Positions 7,292 to 16,959 are shown, counted from the first letter of the stretch. The stretch: DNA of 64,000 nt from Devosia sp. (GCF_017744655.1 NZ_JAGIAW010000002.1:124001-188000), one strand, 5' to 3'. Numbers and translations are program-made. The notes: generated by a model from the letters alone, not told the origin.

Positions 7292-10200
7292 TCACTCCGC
7301 CGCGTCGCGACGGTCGTGCTTGTCCTTGTCGCCGAGCCCGGCGTCCTTGCTCACCACATAGCGCTTCTCGCCATCAGCATCGTCGGGCACTTCCACGGCT
7401 ACGCCGTCAAAGCCGGCCGGAGCCGCAGTGGTTTTGCCGCGGAAGGGGCTCGCCATCCACTGACCGAGGCTCGCAAAGTTCGCGCCCACCCACTTGATCT
7501 GCTTCCACATCACGCTCGGCGCGGTGATCATCACCGGCACCATGATCAGCGTCAGCAGGGTCGAGAAGAACAGGCCCGAAACCAGAGCTGCCGAAAGGTG
7601 GATGAACCACGAGCCGGCAAGGCCACCGATGACGATTTCACGGCGGATGAAGTCGAACTCGACATTCGCCCACATCGGGATAACGCCCAGCGCCGTGAGG
7701 AACGCCGTCAGCAGCACCGGCCGCACACGCTGGCTGACCGTCAGCAGCATGGCCTTCACAGGCTCGACGTGCTGGTGGCGGTTATAGTCATTGTAGGTGT
7801 CGATCAGCACGATGCCGTTCTTCACCACAATGCCCGCCAGCGCCACGATGCCGAGACCGGTCATGATCGCCGAGAAGCTCATCCCGGTGACCAGCATGCC
7901 CAAAAGCACGCCTGCCACCGACATGACCACCGTCGAGAGCGTCACCATCACCTGGTAGAAGCTGTTATATTCGAGCAGCAGAATGAAGAAGATCAGGGCC
8001 ATGGCCATGCCCATCGCCGAAACGATGAAGGCATTGGCGTCGCCCATCTGCTCTTCCGCGCCACCGAAAGCGACATTGACGCTTTCGGGGAAGTTCTGCT
8101 CGCCGATCCACTTCTGCAGTTCCGCCACCTTGTCGGCGGCATAGACGCCTTCCGGCAGGTTCGTAAGACCTGCGGCCACGTTCATCACGTAAACCTGGTT
8201 GCGGCGCTCGATATTGGCAACCTTCGGCACGGCCTTGCGATCGATGAAGTTCGAAACCGGGATCATGCCGTTCTGGGTGGCGATGCGCATGGAGTCGAGC
8301 GCGTCGAAGGTGCGCTCTTCCTTGGGCAGGCGAACGCGGATGTCGAGTTCGTCGCCGGTTTCCCCGTCGCGATAAGTGCCCAGCTTCACGCCATTGGTGA
8401 TGAGCTGCACATAGGGCACGAGTTCACGCACGCCGATGCCATACTTGCCCGCCTCGGCCCGATCGACAGTGATCTGCCAGTCGATACCGGGGGAGGGGCG
8501 GCCGTCTTCGGCGTCGACCACTTCCGGCCAGGTGGAGAGATGATCGCGAATAGCGGCAACCACAGGCACCAGGTCGTCGTAGTTCTTGCTCTCGACTCGC
8601 ATGTTCAGGTCCTTGCCCGCCGGCGGACCATTTTCCGCCGCCAGCACCTGGATATCGAGGCCGGCAATATTGTCGACGCGGCTGCGGATGTCGGCAAAGA
8701 TCTTTTCGGCCGGCACGCGATGGTTCCAGTTGACGAGCTGCAGCTGGAAATTGCCGATCGTGTCAGGCGGCATGGTGCCAAAGGCGCCGGTCGTGCCGAA
8801 TTGCATGATCACGTCCTGGATGCCGTTGACCTGCAGGATCTGGTCTTCGACCTCGATCAGCATGTCGCGGACTTCCTCGGGCGAATAATTGCCCTGGCCC
8901 ACGACGGCCACCGTCGCATATTCCGGTTCCGAAGCCGGGAAGGCTTCCGACCCGGTCGGGTTGGTCGCATAGGTGACGAAGATCGCCACGATGATACCAA
9001 AACCCACCGCGAGCGTCGGCAGGGGCCAGGAGATCAGCTTCTCCATGGTCCGCACGTAGAAACCGGTCAGGCCCGTGACCTTCTTGGGGTCGAACTTGTC
9101 CGGATACATGACGATATCGGCCTTGGCCTTTTCCTTCTCGTCCACATGGGTCGAGGCGATCACCGAGCCGATAACCGGCATGAAGATCAGAGCGGAAATG
9201 AACGAGGCGATCATGACGATGATCACGATCATCGGCAGGTAGCTCATGAACTTGCCGATAATGCCCGGCCAGAACAGCAGCGGAATGAAGGCGCCGAGTG
9301 TGGTCGCGGTAGCACCCACCACCGGCACGAACATTTTGCGCATCGCCATGATGAAGGCTTCGCGCTTGGGTACGCCTTCTTGCAGCTTTCGTTCGGCATA
9401 TTCGACGACCACCACAGGGTCGTCGACGAGCACGCCCACCGCGATCACGAGCCCGAACATCACCATCATGTTGATGGTCATGCCCAGCATTTCCGCGACG
9501 AGGAAGGCCATCATGAACGATAGCGGGATCGAAAGGCCGATCATCAGTGCGGGGCGCAGGCCCAGCGTTGCGATACAGGTGATCAGCACCAGCGCCACGG
9601 CCGTCAGAACCGCGGCTTCAAGCGAGCGGAAAAGGCTGGTCGTGGTATCGGCCTGGTCGAGGAAGACCGAGTAACTCACCCCGCTCGGCCAGGATTTGGC
9701 GAGTTCTTCCGTCGTCGCGCGAACCTGGTTCGATACGTCGATGATATTGGTGCCGAGCTTCTTGGAAACGCCCAGAATCTGGGCCGGAGACCCGTTCACC
9801 TGGGTATATTCGGTAGCGTCGGCCAGCGTACGGGTGATCGTTGCGACATCGCCGAAGGTAACGACAGTATTGCCATCGGTCTTGATGGGCAGGGCGTAGA
9901 CGTCCTGCGCATTGCTGATCAGGCCGGGAACTTCGATGTTGAACGAGCCCTGTCCGGTGTTCAGCGTACCGCCGGGCACAACCATGTTGTTGCGCGAAAG
10001 CGCATCCAGCAGCTGGCTGGCGCTCAGGCCATAGGCTTCAAGACGCAGGAGGTCGATGCGGACTTCGAGCTGTTCCTTGCGCGAACCCGAGAGCTTCACT
10101 TCACGCACATCGCCCAGGGCTTCGAGCGCGTCTTGCAGTTCTTCGGCGCGGCGGGTCAGTTCCTTTTCAGGCGCGGTACCATAGATGGCGACCGACATGA

Positions 10201-10615
10201 TCGGGCCGATAAAGTCGATTTCGCTGACCGTCGGGTCATCGGCATCGGCAGGCAGCTTTGCCTTGATCGCGTCCATCTTGGCACGCGTATCCTGAAGGGC
10301 CTTGTCCTTGTCGGTATTGATGTCGAATTCGAGGATCACCGACGCGTGGCCGGTGGTCGAGGTCGACGAAATGTTTTGCAAGCCCGGCAGGTTGGCGAGT
10401 TCTTCTTCCGCGGGCTTGGCGAGCAGGTTTTCCGCGTCGCGCGGCGATACGCCCGTCTGGCTGATGGAGACGTAAAGGTAGGGAACGTCGATGGCCGGGA
10501 AACTCTCCTTGGGCATGGAGAGATAGGCCGCCGTACCAGCCGTCAGGACGATCACCATGACGGTGAGGACGACCCTGGGCATCCTCAGGATTTTTTCGAT
10601 GAAGTCGAGCATCAA
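7292..10615 (-). CDS. RND-family efflux permease
   Basis: An 1,107-residue inner-membrane proton-driven pump. It has the RND layout: TM1 near residues 13-33, a large porter loop, TM2-6 (about 335-490) with the proton-relay pair in GVLVDDPVVVVEYAERK (about 405), then a second porter loop and TM7-12 ending near residue 1,060. The sequence resembles the HAE1-like pumps that have only an adaptor nearby. No outer-membrane TolC-type gene is present, so it presumably uses one encoded elsewhere. It starts 8 bases after the adaptor gene. The substrate is unknown. Confidence 0.9.
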   Translation of the reverse strand: MMLDFIEKILRMPRVVLTVMVIVLTAGTAAYLSMPKESFPAIDVPYLYVSISQTGVSPRDAENLLAKPAEEELANLPGLQNISSTSTTGHASVILEFDINTDKDKALQDTRAKMDAIKAKLPADADDPTVSEIDFIGPIMSVAIYGTAPEKELTRRAEELQDALEALGDVREVKLSGSRKEQLEVRIDLLRLEAYGLSASQLLDALSRNNMVVPGGTLNTGQGSFNIEVPGLISNAQDVYALPIKTDGNTVVTFGDVATITRTLADATEYTQVNGSPAQILGVSKKLGTNIIDVSNQVRATTEELAKSWPSGVSYSVFLDQADTTTSLFRSLEAAVLTAVALVLITCIATLGLRPALMIGLSIPLSFMMAFLVAEMLGMTINMMVMFGLVIAVGVLVDDPVVVVEYAERKLQEGVPKREAFIMAMRKMFVPVVGATATTLGAFIPLLFWPGIIGKFMSYLPMIVIIVMIASFISALIFMPVIGSVIASTHVDEKEKAKADIVMYPDKFDPKKVTGLTGFYVRTMEKLISWPLPTLAVGFGIIVAIFVTYATNPTGSEAFPASEPEYATVAVVGQGNYSPEEVRDMLIEVEDQILQVNGIQDVIMQFGTTGAFGTMPPDTIGNFQLQLVNWNHRVPAEKIFADIRSRVDNIAGLDIQVLAAENGPPAGKDLNMRVESKNYDDLVPVVAAIRDHLSTWPEVVDAEDGRPSPGIDWQITVDRAEAGKYGIGVRELVPYVQLITNGVKLGTYRDGETGDELDIRVRLPKEERTFDALDSMRIATQNGMIPVSNFIDRKAVPKVANIERRNQVYVMNVAAGLTNLPEGVYAADKVAELQKWIGEQNFPESVNVAFGGAEEQMGDANAFIVSAMGMAMALIFFILLLEYNSFYQVMVTLSTVVMSVAGVLLGMLVTGMSFSAIMTGLGIVALAGIVVKNGIVLIDTYNDYNRHQHVEPVKAMLLTVSQRVRPVLLTAFLTALGVIPMWANVEFDFIRREIVIGGLAGSWFIHLSAALVSGLFFSTLLTLIMVPVMITAPSVMWKQIKWVGANFASLGQWMASPFRGKTTAAPAGFDGVAVEVPDDADGEKRYVVSKDAGLGDKDKHDRRDAAE

Positions 10616-10623
10616 ACTCGTCC

Positions 10624-11889
10624 TTAGCTGGCTACGGTTTCAGTGGAAGCAGTCGCGGGGCTGGCCTTCACGGCCTGTCCGGCAGTCACACCTTCCTGGC
10701 CGACCGTGATCACTTCGGTCACCGCGGGCAGGCCCGTCACCCAGACGCCCTGGCGGGTGTCGCTGACGATGGTCACTTCGTGGAACGCCACGACACCGTT
10801 TTCGACGGTCCGCACGCCGAGGGTGCCTTCGTCATCGAGCGTCAGCACCGACTGCGGCAGCAGATGGCCCGGCGCCGCGCCGAGATTGACCACGGCTTCG
10901 GCGGTCACGCCGTCCTTGATGGCAAAATCAGCATTCGGGATTTCGATTTCCACCGGGAAGGCGCGGGTCGCATTGTCGGCCTGCGAGGCGATATAGGTCA
11001 CCTTGCCTTCGACGGCCTGACCCGTAACGGTCTTGATCGAAGCAACGAGGCCGAGCTTGGCAAGGCCGATATGCTTTTCCGGAACCATGCCGGCAAAGAT
11101 CATCGGGTCGAGCTGTACGATAGTGGCGCAGGGGCCGCCGGCATTCAGCATCGAACCGGCAAGGGCCACCGGGTCCTGCACGAGGCCGGCCACCTTTGCG
11201 GTGATTTCGGTGCGATCGAGTTCGGCCTTGGCATTGTCGAGACCGGCTGCAGCCTGGCTCACGCCGGCCTTGGCTTGGGCAAGGGCCACGTCGGCAGTGT
11301 TCGCAGTGTTGGCAGCGGCAAGGCCCTTTTCGCGCAGGCCTGCATTGGTGTCGAAATTGAGCTGGGCCTGGGCGAGGGCCGCGTTGGCCTGGTCAACTGC
11401 AGCTTCCGCCTGGGCGACGGCGGCAACGCGCGTACCCTGGTCGAGCGTGCAAAGGAGGTCACCCACTTCCACGCGCTGGCCCTTGGTCACATGCACGGTG
11501 TCCACAGTTCCGGCGGTTTCGGCGACAGCGGTTACGGTTGCCTTGGCCTGGGTGCGACCGCGCAGCGGCACTTCCACCGGCATGGGCTGGGCGGTGAAGG
11601 TCTGGGTTCGCACGTCCGGCAGCGGGGCATTGGAACCGGTCGTGGCTTCATTGCGTTGTGCAATGGTCAGGGCTGGATCAGTCTCGGGCGCATGGTGTTC
11701 CGCCAGCACGCCGGCATCTGCCATCGCATTGTGGATAGGACCATGCTCTTCGCCCTCGATGACGGAGATGATTGGCTTTTCACCATTGCCGGGACCGTTA
11801 CCCCCCTGCACGAGGGTACCGGTAGCAAGCCAGGCACCTGCTCCAAGCAGGATCAGTAGCGCCAGGCCATAGGAAAACAATGCACGCAT
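10624..11889 (-). CDS. RND periplasmic adaptor (HlyD/AcrA-like membrane fusion protein)
   Basis: A 421-residue protein with an N-terminal membrane anchor (residues 5-27, FSYGLALLILLGAGAWLATG). A flexible acidic stretch follows, then a barrel-lipoyl-coiled-coil core: VPLRGRTQAKATVTAVAET, HVTKGQRVEVGDLLCTLD, and an Ala/Gln-rich hairpin around 160-235. It bridges the RND pump to an outer-membrane channel. It sits between the PadR regulator (16-base gap) and the pump (8-base gap), so the three form one operon. Confidence 0.9.
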   Translation of the reverse strand: MRALFSYGLALLILLGAGAWLATGTLVQGGNGPGNGEKPIISVIEGEEHGPIHNAMADAGVLAEHHAPETDPALTIAQRNEATTGSNAPLPDVRTQTFTAQPMPVEVPLRGRTQAKATVTAVAETAGTVDTVHVTKGQRVEVGDLLCTLDQGTRVAAVAQAEAAVDQANAALAQAQLNFDTNAGLREKGLAAANTANTADVALAQAKAGVSQAAAGLDNAKAELDRTEITAKVAGLVQDPVALAGSMLNAGGPCATIVQLDPMIFAGMVPEKHIGLAKLGLVASIKTVTGQAVEGKVTYIASQADNATRAFPVEIEIPNADFAIKDGVTAEAVVNLGAAPGHLLPQSVLTLDDEGTLGVRTVENGVVAFHEVTIVSDTRQGVWVTGLPAVTEVITVGQEGVTAGQAVKASPATASTETVAS

Positions 11890-11905
11890 AGAATATCAGC
11901 CCCTT

Positions 11906-12454
11906 TTATTCCGCAGCGTCCTTGCGCTCGTCGGCTCGCGATAAGTTGATCAGTTCGTGCATATGGGTACGCAGATACTTCTCTGCAACGCCCAAAACTT
12001 CACGACCGTAATTGAGAACCCAACAATCTGCCGGGCTGCATTCGTGTTCGGACCGCACCTGGTCCAGTTGCTGCCGCTCCGCGGTCAGCCGGTCGAGGTG
12101 TTCTTTCACCCGTCCAGCGACCAGATCATGCGGCAGGATGCTGACAAATCGTGCCAGCAGGAGAAACGGACTGCGGAAAACGTCCTCGCCCAGCGGCGCC
12201 GACAGTTCCTCGGCAAAAGCCTCGCGGCCCGCATCGGTGATGGCATAGACCTTTCGTGCCGGCTTGCCGTCCTGCGGCACCGTGCGGCTGGTTACGAGGC
12301 CATCGTCTTCGAGCTTGGCGAGCGCGGGATAGATCGAGCCAAAACTGGCTTCCACGAAATAGGCAAACTCGCCCTCGGTGCACATGCGACGGATGTCATA
12401 ACCCGTCGCCTCACCCTCATAGAGCACCGATAGACACAGCGTCCGCACGTTCAT
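11906..12454 (-). CDS. PadR-family transcriptional regulator
   Basis: A 182-residue winged-helix repressor. The PadR N-terminal domain is MNVRTLCLSVLYEGEATGYDIRRM, with the helix in EASFGSIYPALAKLEDDGLVTS and the wing in GKPARKVYAITDAGREAF. The C-terminal half is the helical dimerisation or effector segment. An in-frame ATG lies 7 codons further upstream, within ATGCCGGGAGGATTATG. I take the GGGAGGA there as the ribosome-binding site and start at 12454. PadR proteins commonly repress a linked drug-efflux operon, which fits its place ahead of the adaptor and pump. Confidence 0.88.
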   Translation of the reverse strand: MNVRTLCLSVLYEGEATGYDIRRMCTEGEFAYFVEASFGSIYPALAKLEDDGLVTSRTVPQDGKPARKVYAITDAGREAFAEELSAPLGEDVFRSPFLLLARFVSILPHDLVAGRVKEHLDRLTAERQQLDQVRSEHECSPADCWVLNYGREVLGVAEKYLRTHMHELINLSRADERKDAAE

Positions 12455-12486
12455 CAAGCATAATCCTCCCGGCACTATGCCGGTTC

Positions 12487-12509
12487 GATATATGCCGGGG
12501 CTATATATC
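12487..12509. promoter_or_regulatory. Candidate PadR operator
   Basis: A perfect inverted repeat, GATATAT (12487-12493) and ATATATC (12503-12509), separated by nine bases and centred 44 bases upstream of the PadR start. PadR family members often bind AT-rich dyads in their own promoter. Binding here is an inference. Confidence 0.5.
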
Positions 12510-12629
12510 TACAACCCCTCCAGCACAAGATTTACGGGGGTGGTGATCGTGCAGATCAGTTAAGCGTCTGTTGCATGTCGCATCACGTCCCCATGCGCGA
12601 AATCTATGGGAAAGCACATTGCAGCAGCA

Positions 12630-13460
12630 TTACGCGAGGAGTTCGCGCATTTCTCTTGCCGCCAATTGCGCTAATTCGAGGCTTGCTGCAGCCACAAAAT
12701 AGGGGTTGAGGAAGCTTAGTTCGTTTTTCCCATAGCGCATCGGGGCGCCGTCCAGTGTTACCACGGCTCCCCCCGCCGCTTCCAGTACCGCCTGGCCCGC
12801 CGCGGTGTCCCATTCGCAAGTTGGGGTAAAGCGCGGGTAAAGCTGCGCATCGCCGCGCGCCAGCAAACAGAATTTCAGCGACGAGCCCACCGACACATCG
12901 CTTTCGACATCGAGTGTCTGGCAGAGCTTTTCCAGCGCCTCATGGCCGTGCGAGCGGCTGGCAACGATCCGTAGGCGCGCCAACCAGCCCACTCTGGTTT
13001 CACGCTTCTCGGTGACGACGCCATCGACCACACGCCCGGTCCAGGCGCCATTGGCATCGCCAACGAAAATTTCGCCAGTCACCGGCGCCAGCACCACGCC
13101 CATGGTCGGCCTGCCATGTTCCACGAGCCCGATATTGACGGTGAATTCGCCATTGCGCTTGATGAATTCCTTGGTGCCATCGAGCGGATCAACGATGAAA
13201 TAGCGCTCGCCCAGCACCGGCACGATCCCCGCGGCAACGCTTTCCTCGCCCAGCACCGGCAGCCCGGTTTGTTTGAGATGCCCGATAATCACTTCTTCGG
13301 CCGCCGCATCCGCCTCGGTCACCGGCGACCCGTCCGATTTCGCCACGGCATGGATCGGCCGCGCATAGACATCGAGGATCACAGCCGCCGCCGCGATCGC
13401 AGCTTCCACTGCAAGATCGGTAATATCACGCGGAGCAACGAGAACAGAACTATCGGTCAT
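12630..13460 (-). CDS. cysQ: 3'(2'),5'-bisphosphate nucleotidase
   Basis: A 276-residue inositol-monophosphatase-fold enzyme that removes the 3' phosphate of PAP/PAPS in sulfate assimilation. Metal-site motifs are SDGSPVTEADAAAEE (about 43), GEESVAAG (about 72), the IMPase signature FIVDPLDGTKEFIKRNGEFTV (about 89-109) and the C-terminal CEWDTAAGQAVLEAAGG (about 215). DGTKEF and the overall length are typical of CysQ rather than SuhB. No sulfate-reduction genes are adjacent. Confidence 0.88.
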   Translation of the reverse strand: MTDSSVLVAPRDITDLAVEAAIAAAAVILDVYARPIHAVAKSDGSPVTEADAAAEEVIIGHLKQTGLPVLGEESVAAGIVPVLGERYFIVDPLDGTKEFIKRNGEFTVNIGLVEHGRPTMGVVLAPVTGEIFVGDANGAWTGRVVDGVVTEKRETRVGWLARLRIVASRSHGHEALEKLCQTLDVESDVSVGSSLKFCLLARGDAQLYPRFTPTCEWDTAAGQAVLEAAGGAVVTLDGAPMRYGKNELSFLNPYFVAAASLELAQLAAREMRELLA

Positions 13461-13543
13461 TTGGCCGGCTTTTAGGAAGAAGTCAGGGCGTCTTTACGCC
13501 TGTCTCCCTCTTCTGACAATCAATCGAATTGTCGGTTTCATCG

Positions 13544-13583
13544 TCTCCCTCCCCCTTGTGGGGAGGGATCAAGGGTGGGGGTT
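13544..13583. repeat. Dispersed repeat, family 3 (CCCTCCCCCTTGTGGGGAGGG type)
   Basis: A short hairpin CTCCCTCCCCCTTGTGGGGA followed by GGGATCAAGGGTGGGGGTT, just downstream of the converging side of the SDR gene. Similar C-rich and G-rich units lie near 15830, 27760, 34100 and 46970. Confidence 0.6.
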
Positions 13584-13605
13584 CGGCAATCGCCGGATGA
13601 TTGCC

Positions 13606-14391
13606 CTATCGCAACAACCCCTGTCCCCCATCGATCCAGATCGGCGTCCCCGTAATATGCCGCGACGCATCCGACACCAGAAACAGCACGACCTCGGCCA
13701 CATCCCCAGCCTTCCCCGGCTTGCCTCCGCTGATAGGAATGTCGCCGTTCGGAAAGCTCACCGGTATCTCGGTCTTCTCCATCCCGCGCTTTTCGGTGTT
13801 CTCGCCAATTTGGCTCTCGATCGACCCCGGACACACCGCATTCACTCTGATCCCGCGCGGCCCTAGTTCCAGCGCCAATTGCTGCGCCATCGCAACCTGC
13901 GCCGCCTTGGTCGCCGAATAGGCTGACGCTCCCGGCGTAGTAAACGTCCGCGTCCCATTGATCGACGAGATGATCACCACAGCCCCGCCACCCGCCGCCT
14001 CCAGCCGCGGCACCGCATGATGCAGCGTCAGATAGGTCCCGCGCAGATTGACCGTGATGGTCTTATCCCATTCCTCCGGCGTAATCTCCTCGATCGGCGC
14101 CCAGACCCCGTTGATCCCCGCATTGGCCACGACGATGTCGAGTTTCCCGAACCGCTCGACCACCAGCGCAATAGCCCGCGCCATATCCTTGTCGTCCGAA
14201 ATATCCGCCGTGATGCTGATCGCCGTGCCACCCAAACCCTCGATCTCCGCCGCCACAGCGTCAACCTCCGCCTTGGTCCGGCTCAACACCGCCACATTGG
14301 CGCCCTCCCGCGCCAGGAGCAGCGCCGTGGCCTTGCCGATGCCAGATCCGGCCCCGGTCACCAATGCGGTTCTGTTCGAAAGGGTCTGCAT
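13606..14391 (-). CDS. Short-chain dehydrogenase/reductase (SDR)
   Basis: A 261-residue classical SDR oxidoreductase. It shows the cofactor motif TGAGSGIG (residues 13-20), NAG (about 92), catalytic Ser in IISSING and the YSATK pair. The C-terminal DGGQGLLR resembles the DGG ending of many such enzymes. The frame stays open far upstream, but an ideal AAGGAGG (14397-14403) precedes ATG 14391, giving the normal SDR length. The substrate is unknown. The AGE-family gene upstream suggests sugar or polyol chemistry, but this is weak evidence. Confidence 0.88.
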   Translation of the reverse strand: MQTLSNRTALVTGAGSGIGKATALLLAREGANVAVLSRTKAEVDAVAAEIEGLGGTAISITADISDDKDMARAIALVVERFGKLDIVVANAGINGVWAPIEEITPEEWDKTITVNLRGTYLTLHHAVPRLEAAGGGAVVIISSINGTRTFTTPGASAYSATKAAQVAMAQQLALELGPRGIRVNAVCPGSIESQIGENTEKRGMEKTEIPVSFPNGDIPISGGKPGKAGDVAEVVLFLVSDASRHITGTPIWIDGGQGLLR

Positions 14392-14474
14392 CCACGCCTC
14401 CTTGTATGGAGGCACAACGCAAAGGGCGGCGCAGGGTTGTCCCACGCAGCCCGATTTCTTGAACCGACCAGAGT

Positions 14475-15734
14475 TTAGCGGATGGTGTGGTCTTGCTCGA
14501 TGATCGCATGCGTGAGGCTGCCGGTCGCCGGATAGAGCGGGATCAGGCAGGCCTGCAGCGCGTGATAAATATCCGGCTTGCCGACAAACAGCTTCGAAGC
14601 CGGCGTCAGGTCCTCTTCCAGTTCGCTCAGCCAGCCGCCGCGCGCGTGGTCGATCACATGGTTCTCGGCATAGTCCCAGAGCTTGCGATACCAGACCTGG
14701 AAATAGGCGTCGTTGTCGTGGGCATTGATGTAAGCAGCCGCTCCGATTGCTTCGGCCACCGGCCACCACAGCTTTTCGCGCATGGCCGGCTCGTCGTTCC
14801 AGTCGAGCGTATAGAAAAAGCCGCCATGCACCTTGTCCCAGCCGAGCTCGATCGCGCGCTGGAAGAGGTTCCGCGCCGCATCGGTCATCCACGAATGCTG
14901 CTTCTGCCCCAAAACCCAGAGCTGATAGAGCAGGCGCGACCATTCGAGCCAATGCCCCGGCGTCGTGCCCGAAGGACGGAACATCTCGTTGGGGTGGCGA
15001 TAGTTCTTGTCGACCACCCAATACTCGTCAAAATGCTCCGCCACGCGATGATTGAGCTTCACCGCATTCTTGCGAATGATCAGCTCGGCAATGCGCTCAG
15101 CCTTCTTGAGATAGGCCTGGTTCCCCGTCGCCTCATAAGCCGCCATCAGCGCCTCGGTGAGGTGCATATTGGAATTCTGGCCGCGATAGCCGCGCACCTC
15201 GGTCCAGTCAGCGCTGAATTCTTCGCGCACCGCCCCGACACTGTCGTCCCAGAACCGCTTTTCGATCACCTCGGTCGCATCGGCAATCACCTTGTCGGCC
15301 AAGGGATGTCCCACGAGCTTGGCGCTCGACCCGGCCAGCAGCACGAAAGCATGCCCATAAGCCTGCTTGGCCCCATCCGTGACGCCATTGTCATCGAGCG
15401 ACCAGACATAGCCGCCGCGCTTCTCGTCGCGATGCTTGTTCCAGAGATAGTTCATGCCATGGTCGATGATCTCGTCCGATCCCGGCCGCCCGATCAGGCT
15501 CCCCACTACGGCGCAATGGATCATGCGCGTCGTCACATGGATCTGCCGGACCGCATTGTCCTCCCCGAGCGGCATGCCCTCGTCATCGAGCTCAAAGAAC
15601 CCGCCCTTGGGATTGATCGAGGCCGCTTCGAAAAAGTCGAAGAGATCATTGGCCTGCCGCATCAGATACTGGCGGTGAAAAGGGCGCTTCTGCCAGGGGC
15701 TGGCATTGGTCTTGGGCAGAGAATTGTCGCTCAT
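14475..15734 (-). CDS. AGE-family epimerase/isomerase (N-acylglucosamine 2-epimerase fold)
   Basis: A 419-residue (alpha/alpha)6-barrel protein of the N-acylglucosamine 2-epimerase superfamily, which includes cellobiose 2-epimerase and mannose/sulfoquinovose isomerases. Conserved features are RMIHCAVVGSLIGRPG, the NSNMHLTEALMAAYEATG segment, RPSGTTPGHWLEWSRLL and EKLWWPVAEAIGA. NMHLTEA and PGHWLEW carry the His/Glu/Trp residues of the sugar pocket. I cannot separate mannose isomerase from epimerase activity. The SDR gene follows on the same strand after 83 bases. Confidence 0.82.
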   Translation of the reverse strand: MSDNSLPKTNASPWQKRPFHRQYLMRQANDLFDFFEAASINPKGGFFELDDEGMPLGEDNAVRQIHVTTRMIHCAVVGSLIGRPGSDEIIDHGMNYLWNKHRDEKRGGYVWSLDDNGVTDGAKQAYGHAFVLLAGSSAKLVGHPLADKVIADATEVIEKRFWDDSVGAVREEFSADWTEVRGYRGQNSNMHLTEALMAAYEATGNQAYLKKAERIAELIIRKNAVKLNHRVAEHFDEYWVVDKNYRHPNEMFRPSGTTPGHWLEWSRLLYQLWVLGQKQHSWMTDAARNLFQRAIELGWDKVHGGFFYTLDWNDEPAMREKLWWPVAEAIGAAAYINAHDNDAYFQVWYRKLWDYAENHVIDHARGGWLSELEEDLTPASKLFVGKPDIYHALQACLIPLYPATGSLTHAIIEQDHTIR

Positions 15735-15823
15735 CTTGGCTCCCGTCCGGCGTTAGAATGCCGGACCTCAAGAAGCTTCTAGCCGCACTTTCGCAACGTT
15801 GCAATTTTTCCAGCGCCCACCGG

Positions 15824-15893
15824 CCCCTCCCTCGCCCCTTGAGGGAGAGGGACAGACTTTTCGCGTTCAGCGAAAATCCAGGGTGAGGGGCTT
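15824..15893. repeat. Dispersed repeat, family 3 (long copy)
   Basis: It reads CCTCGCCCCTTGAGGGAGAG, then GGACAGACTTTTCGCGTTC, AGCGAAAATCCAGGGTGAGG. A near-identical unit occurs at 27756-27822, so this is a repeat and not regulatory sequence of the flanking genes. It lies in the 277-base gap between the AGE-family gene and fbp. Confidence 0.8.
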
Positions 15894-15910
15894 CGAGGCG
15901 TCCCGCAGGG

Positions 15911-15935
15911 CAAATCATGCCAGTGGCATGATTTG
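15911..15935. repeat. Perfect hairpin between AGE-family gene and fbp
   Basis: Arms CAAATCATGCC and GGCATGATTTG, 11 bp, with loop AGT. It has no T-run, so it is not a standard terminator. It may be part of the adjacent repeat cluster or a protein-binding site. Confidence 0.6.
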
Positions 15936-16011
15936 AGCCAAGAAGGCCGCGAGAGCTATGCTCGAGTGGCATCCTCCGCAGAGGCGCTTACAATTGGAAC
16001 GCGAGCCGGAT

Positions 16012-16959
16012 TCACCCCTTCGCGTACCATGTCTCCACCCGCCGCACTTCCTCAGCCGATCCCAAAATCACCGGCACCCTCTGATGAATCCCCGTCGGCT
16101 CCACATCCAAAATCCCCTGCCGTCCGGTCGTCGAAAGCCCACCGGCCCCCTCGATCAGCCAGGCCATCGGGTTCGCCTCATAAAGCAGCCGCAACCGACC
16201 GCCCTTGCTCACCGTCTCGCTATCGAGCGGATAGAGAAAAATCCCGCCCCGCATCAGAATGCGCAGGATATCGGCCACCATCGAACCCACCCAGCGCATA
16301 TTGTAGCGCTTGCCGGCAGGCCCGGTTTCCCCGGCAACACTTTCCTTCACATAGCCCAGCGTCGCCGCGTCCCAAAACCGCTCGCGCGCCGTATTGATCG
16401 CAAACTCGCCCGTGGTTTCCGGCACCTTTGCCGCCACAACCACCTGCACCCATTCACCCTTGTCATCGAGCGTGAACACCGAAACCGCTCCCGCAATCCG
16501 GAGCACGAGGCTCGTCGCCGGCCCATAGGCAACAAACCCGGCCGCCCGCTGCGCGCGCCCCTTCTGCAAGAGCCCGCCCGCACTCGGCAGCACCGAAAAA
16601 ATCGTGCCCACGGTGACGTTCACATCGAGATTGGAAGACCCGTCCAGCGGATCGGTCGCAACAATGAACGCGCCCTGGTTCTCGAACTGAACAGCATCAT
16701 CCAGCTCTTCCGAAATCAGCACAGAAACCGCGGTATTCGCCTGCAGATGCTTCAGCACCACGTCATTGGAAATGACATCAAGCGCCTTCTGCGCCTCGCC
16801 CTGCACATTGGTGTGCCCCGCCAACCCCGTCTGCCCGGCAATCGGCGCCACCCGCAACACGTCTGCAAGCTCCGCCGAAGCCCCCGCCATGCTCACCACC
16901 ACACTCCGCAGCGCGGTATCATCGGTCTCGGCAGTAAGCCATTGGGCAAGCGTGGTCAT
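16012..16959 (-). CDS. fbp: Class I fructose-1,6-bisphosphatase
   Basis: A 315-residue gluconeogenic and pentose-cycle phosphatase. It shows the FBPase active-site segment FIVATDPLDGSSNLDVNVTVGTIF (about 106-129), the LISEELDD metal ligand region (about 80) and the C-terminal GRQGILDVEPTGIHQRVPVILGS. The start MTTLAQWLT is preceded by AAGGAG. An ATG eight codons further upstream lacks a better site. It sits upstream of the AGE-family gene across a repeat-filled gap, so cotranscription is uncertain. Confidence 0.92.
   Translation of the reverse strand: MTTLAQWLTAETDDTALRSVVVSMAGASAELADVLRVAPIAGQTGLAGHTNVQGEAQKALDVISNDVVLKHLQANTAVSVLISEELDDAVQFENQGAFIVATDPLDGSSNLDVNVTVGTIFSVLPSAGGLLQKGRAQRAAGFVAYGPATSLVLRIAGAVSVFTLDDKGEWVQVVVAAKVPETTGEFAINTARERFWDAATLGYVKESVAGETGPAGKRYNMRWVGSMVADILRILMRGGIFLYPLDSETVSKGGRLRLLYEANPMAWLIEGAGGLSTTGRQGILDVEPTGIHQRVPVILGSAEEVRRVETWYAKG

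Noticed and set aside
7316-9523. 735-codon rightward frame opposite the RND pump
   Set aside because: Extreme His/Asp/Arg composition typical of the complement of membrane-protein codons; no start site or family.
13606-15021. 471-codon frame containing the SDR
   Set aside because: The first 210 codons overlap the AGE-family gene in another frame; an ideal ribosome site precedes ATG 14391.
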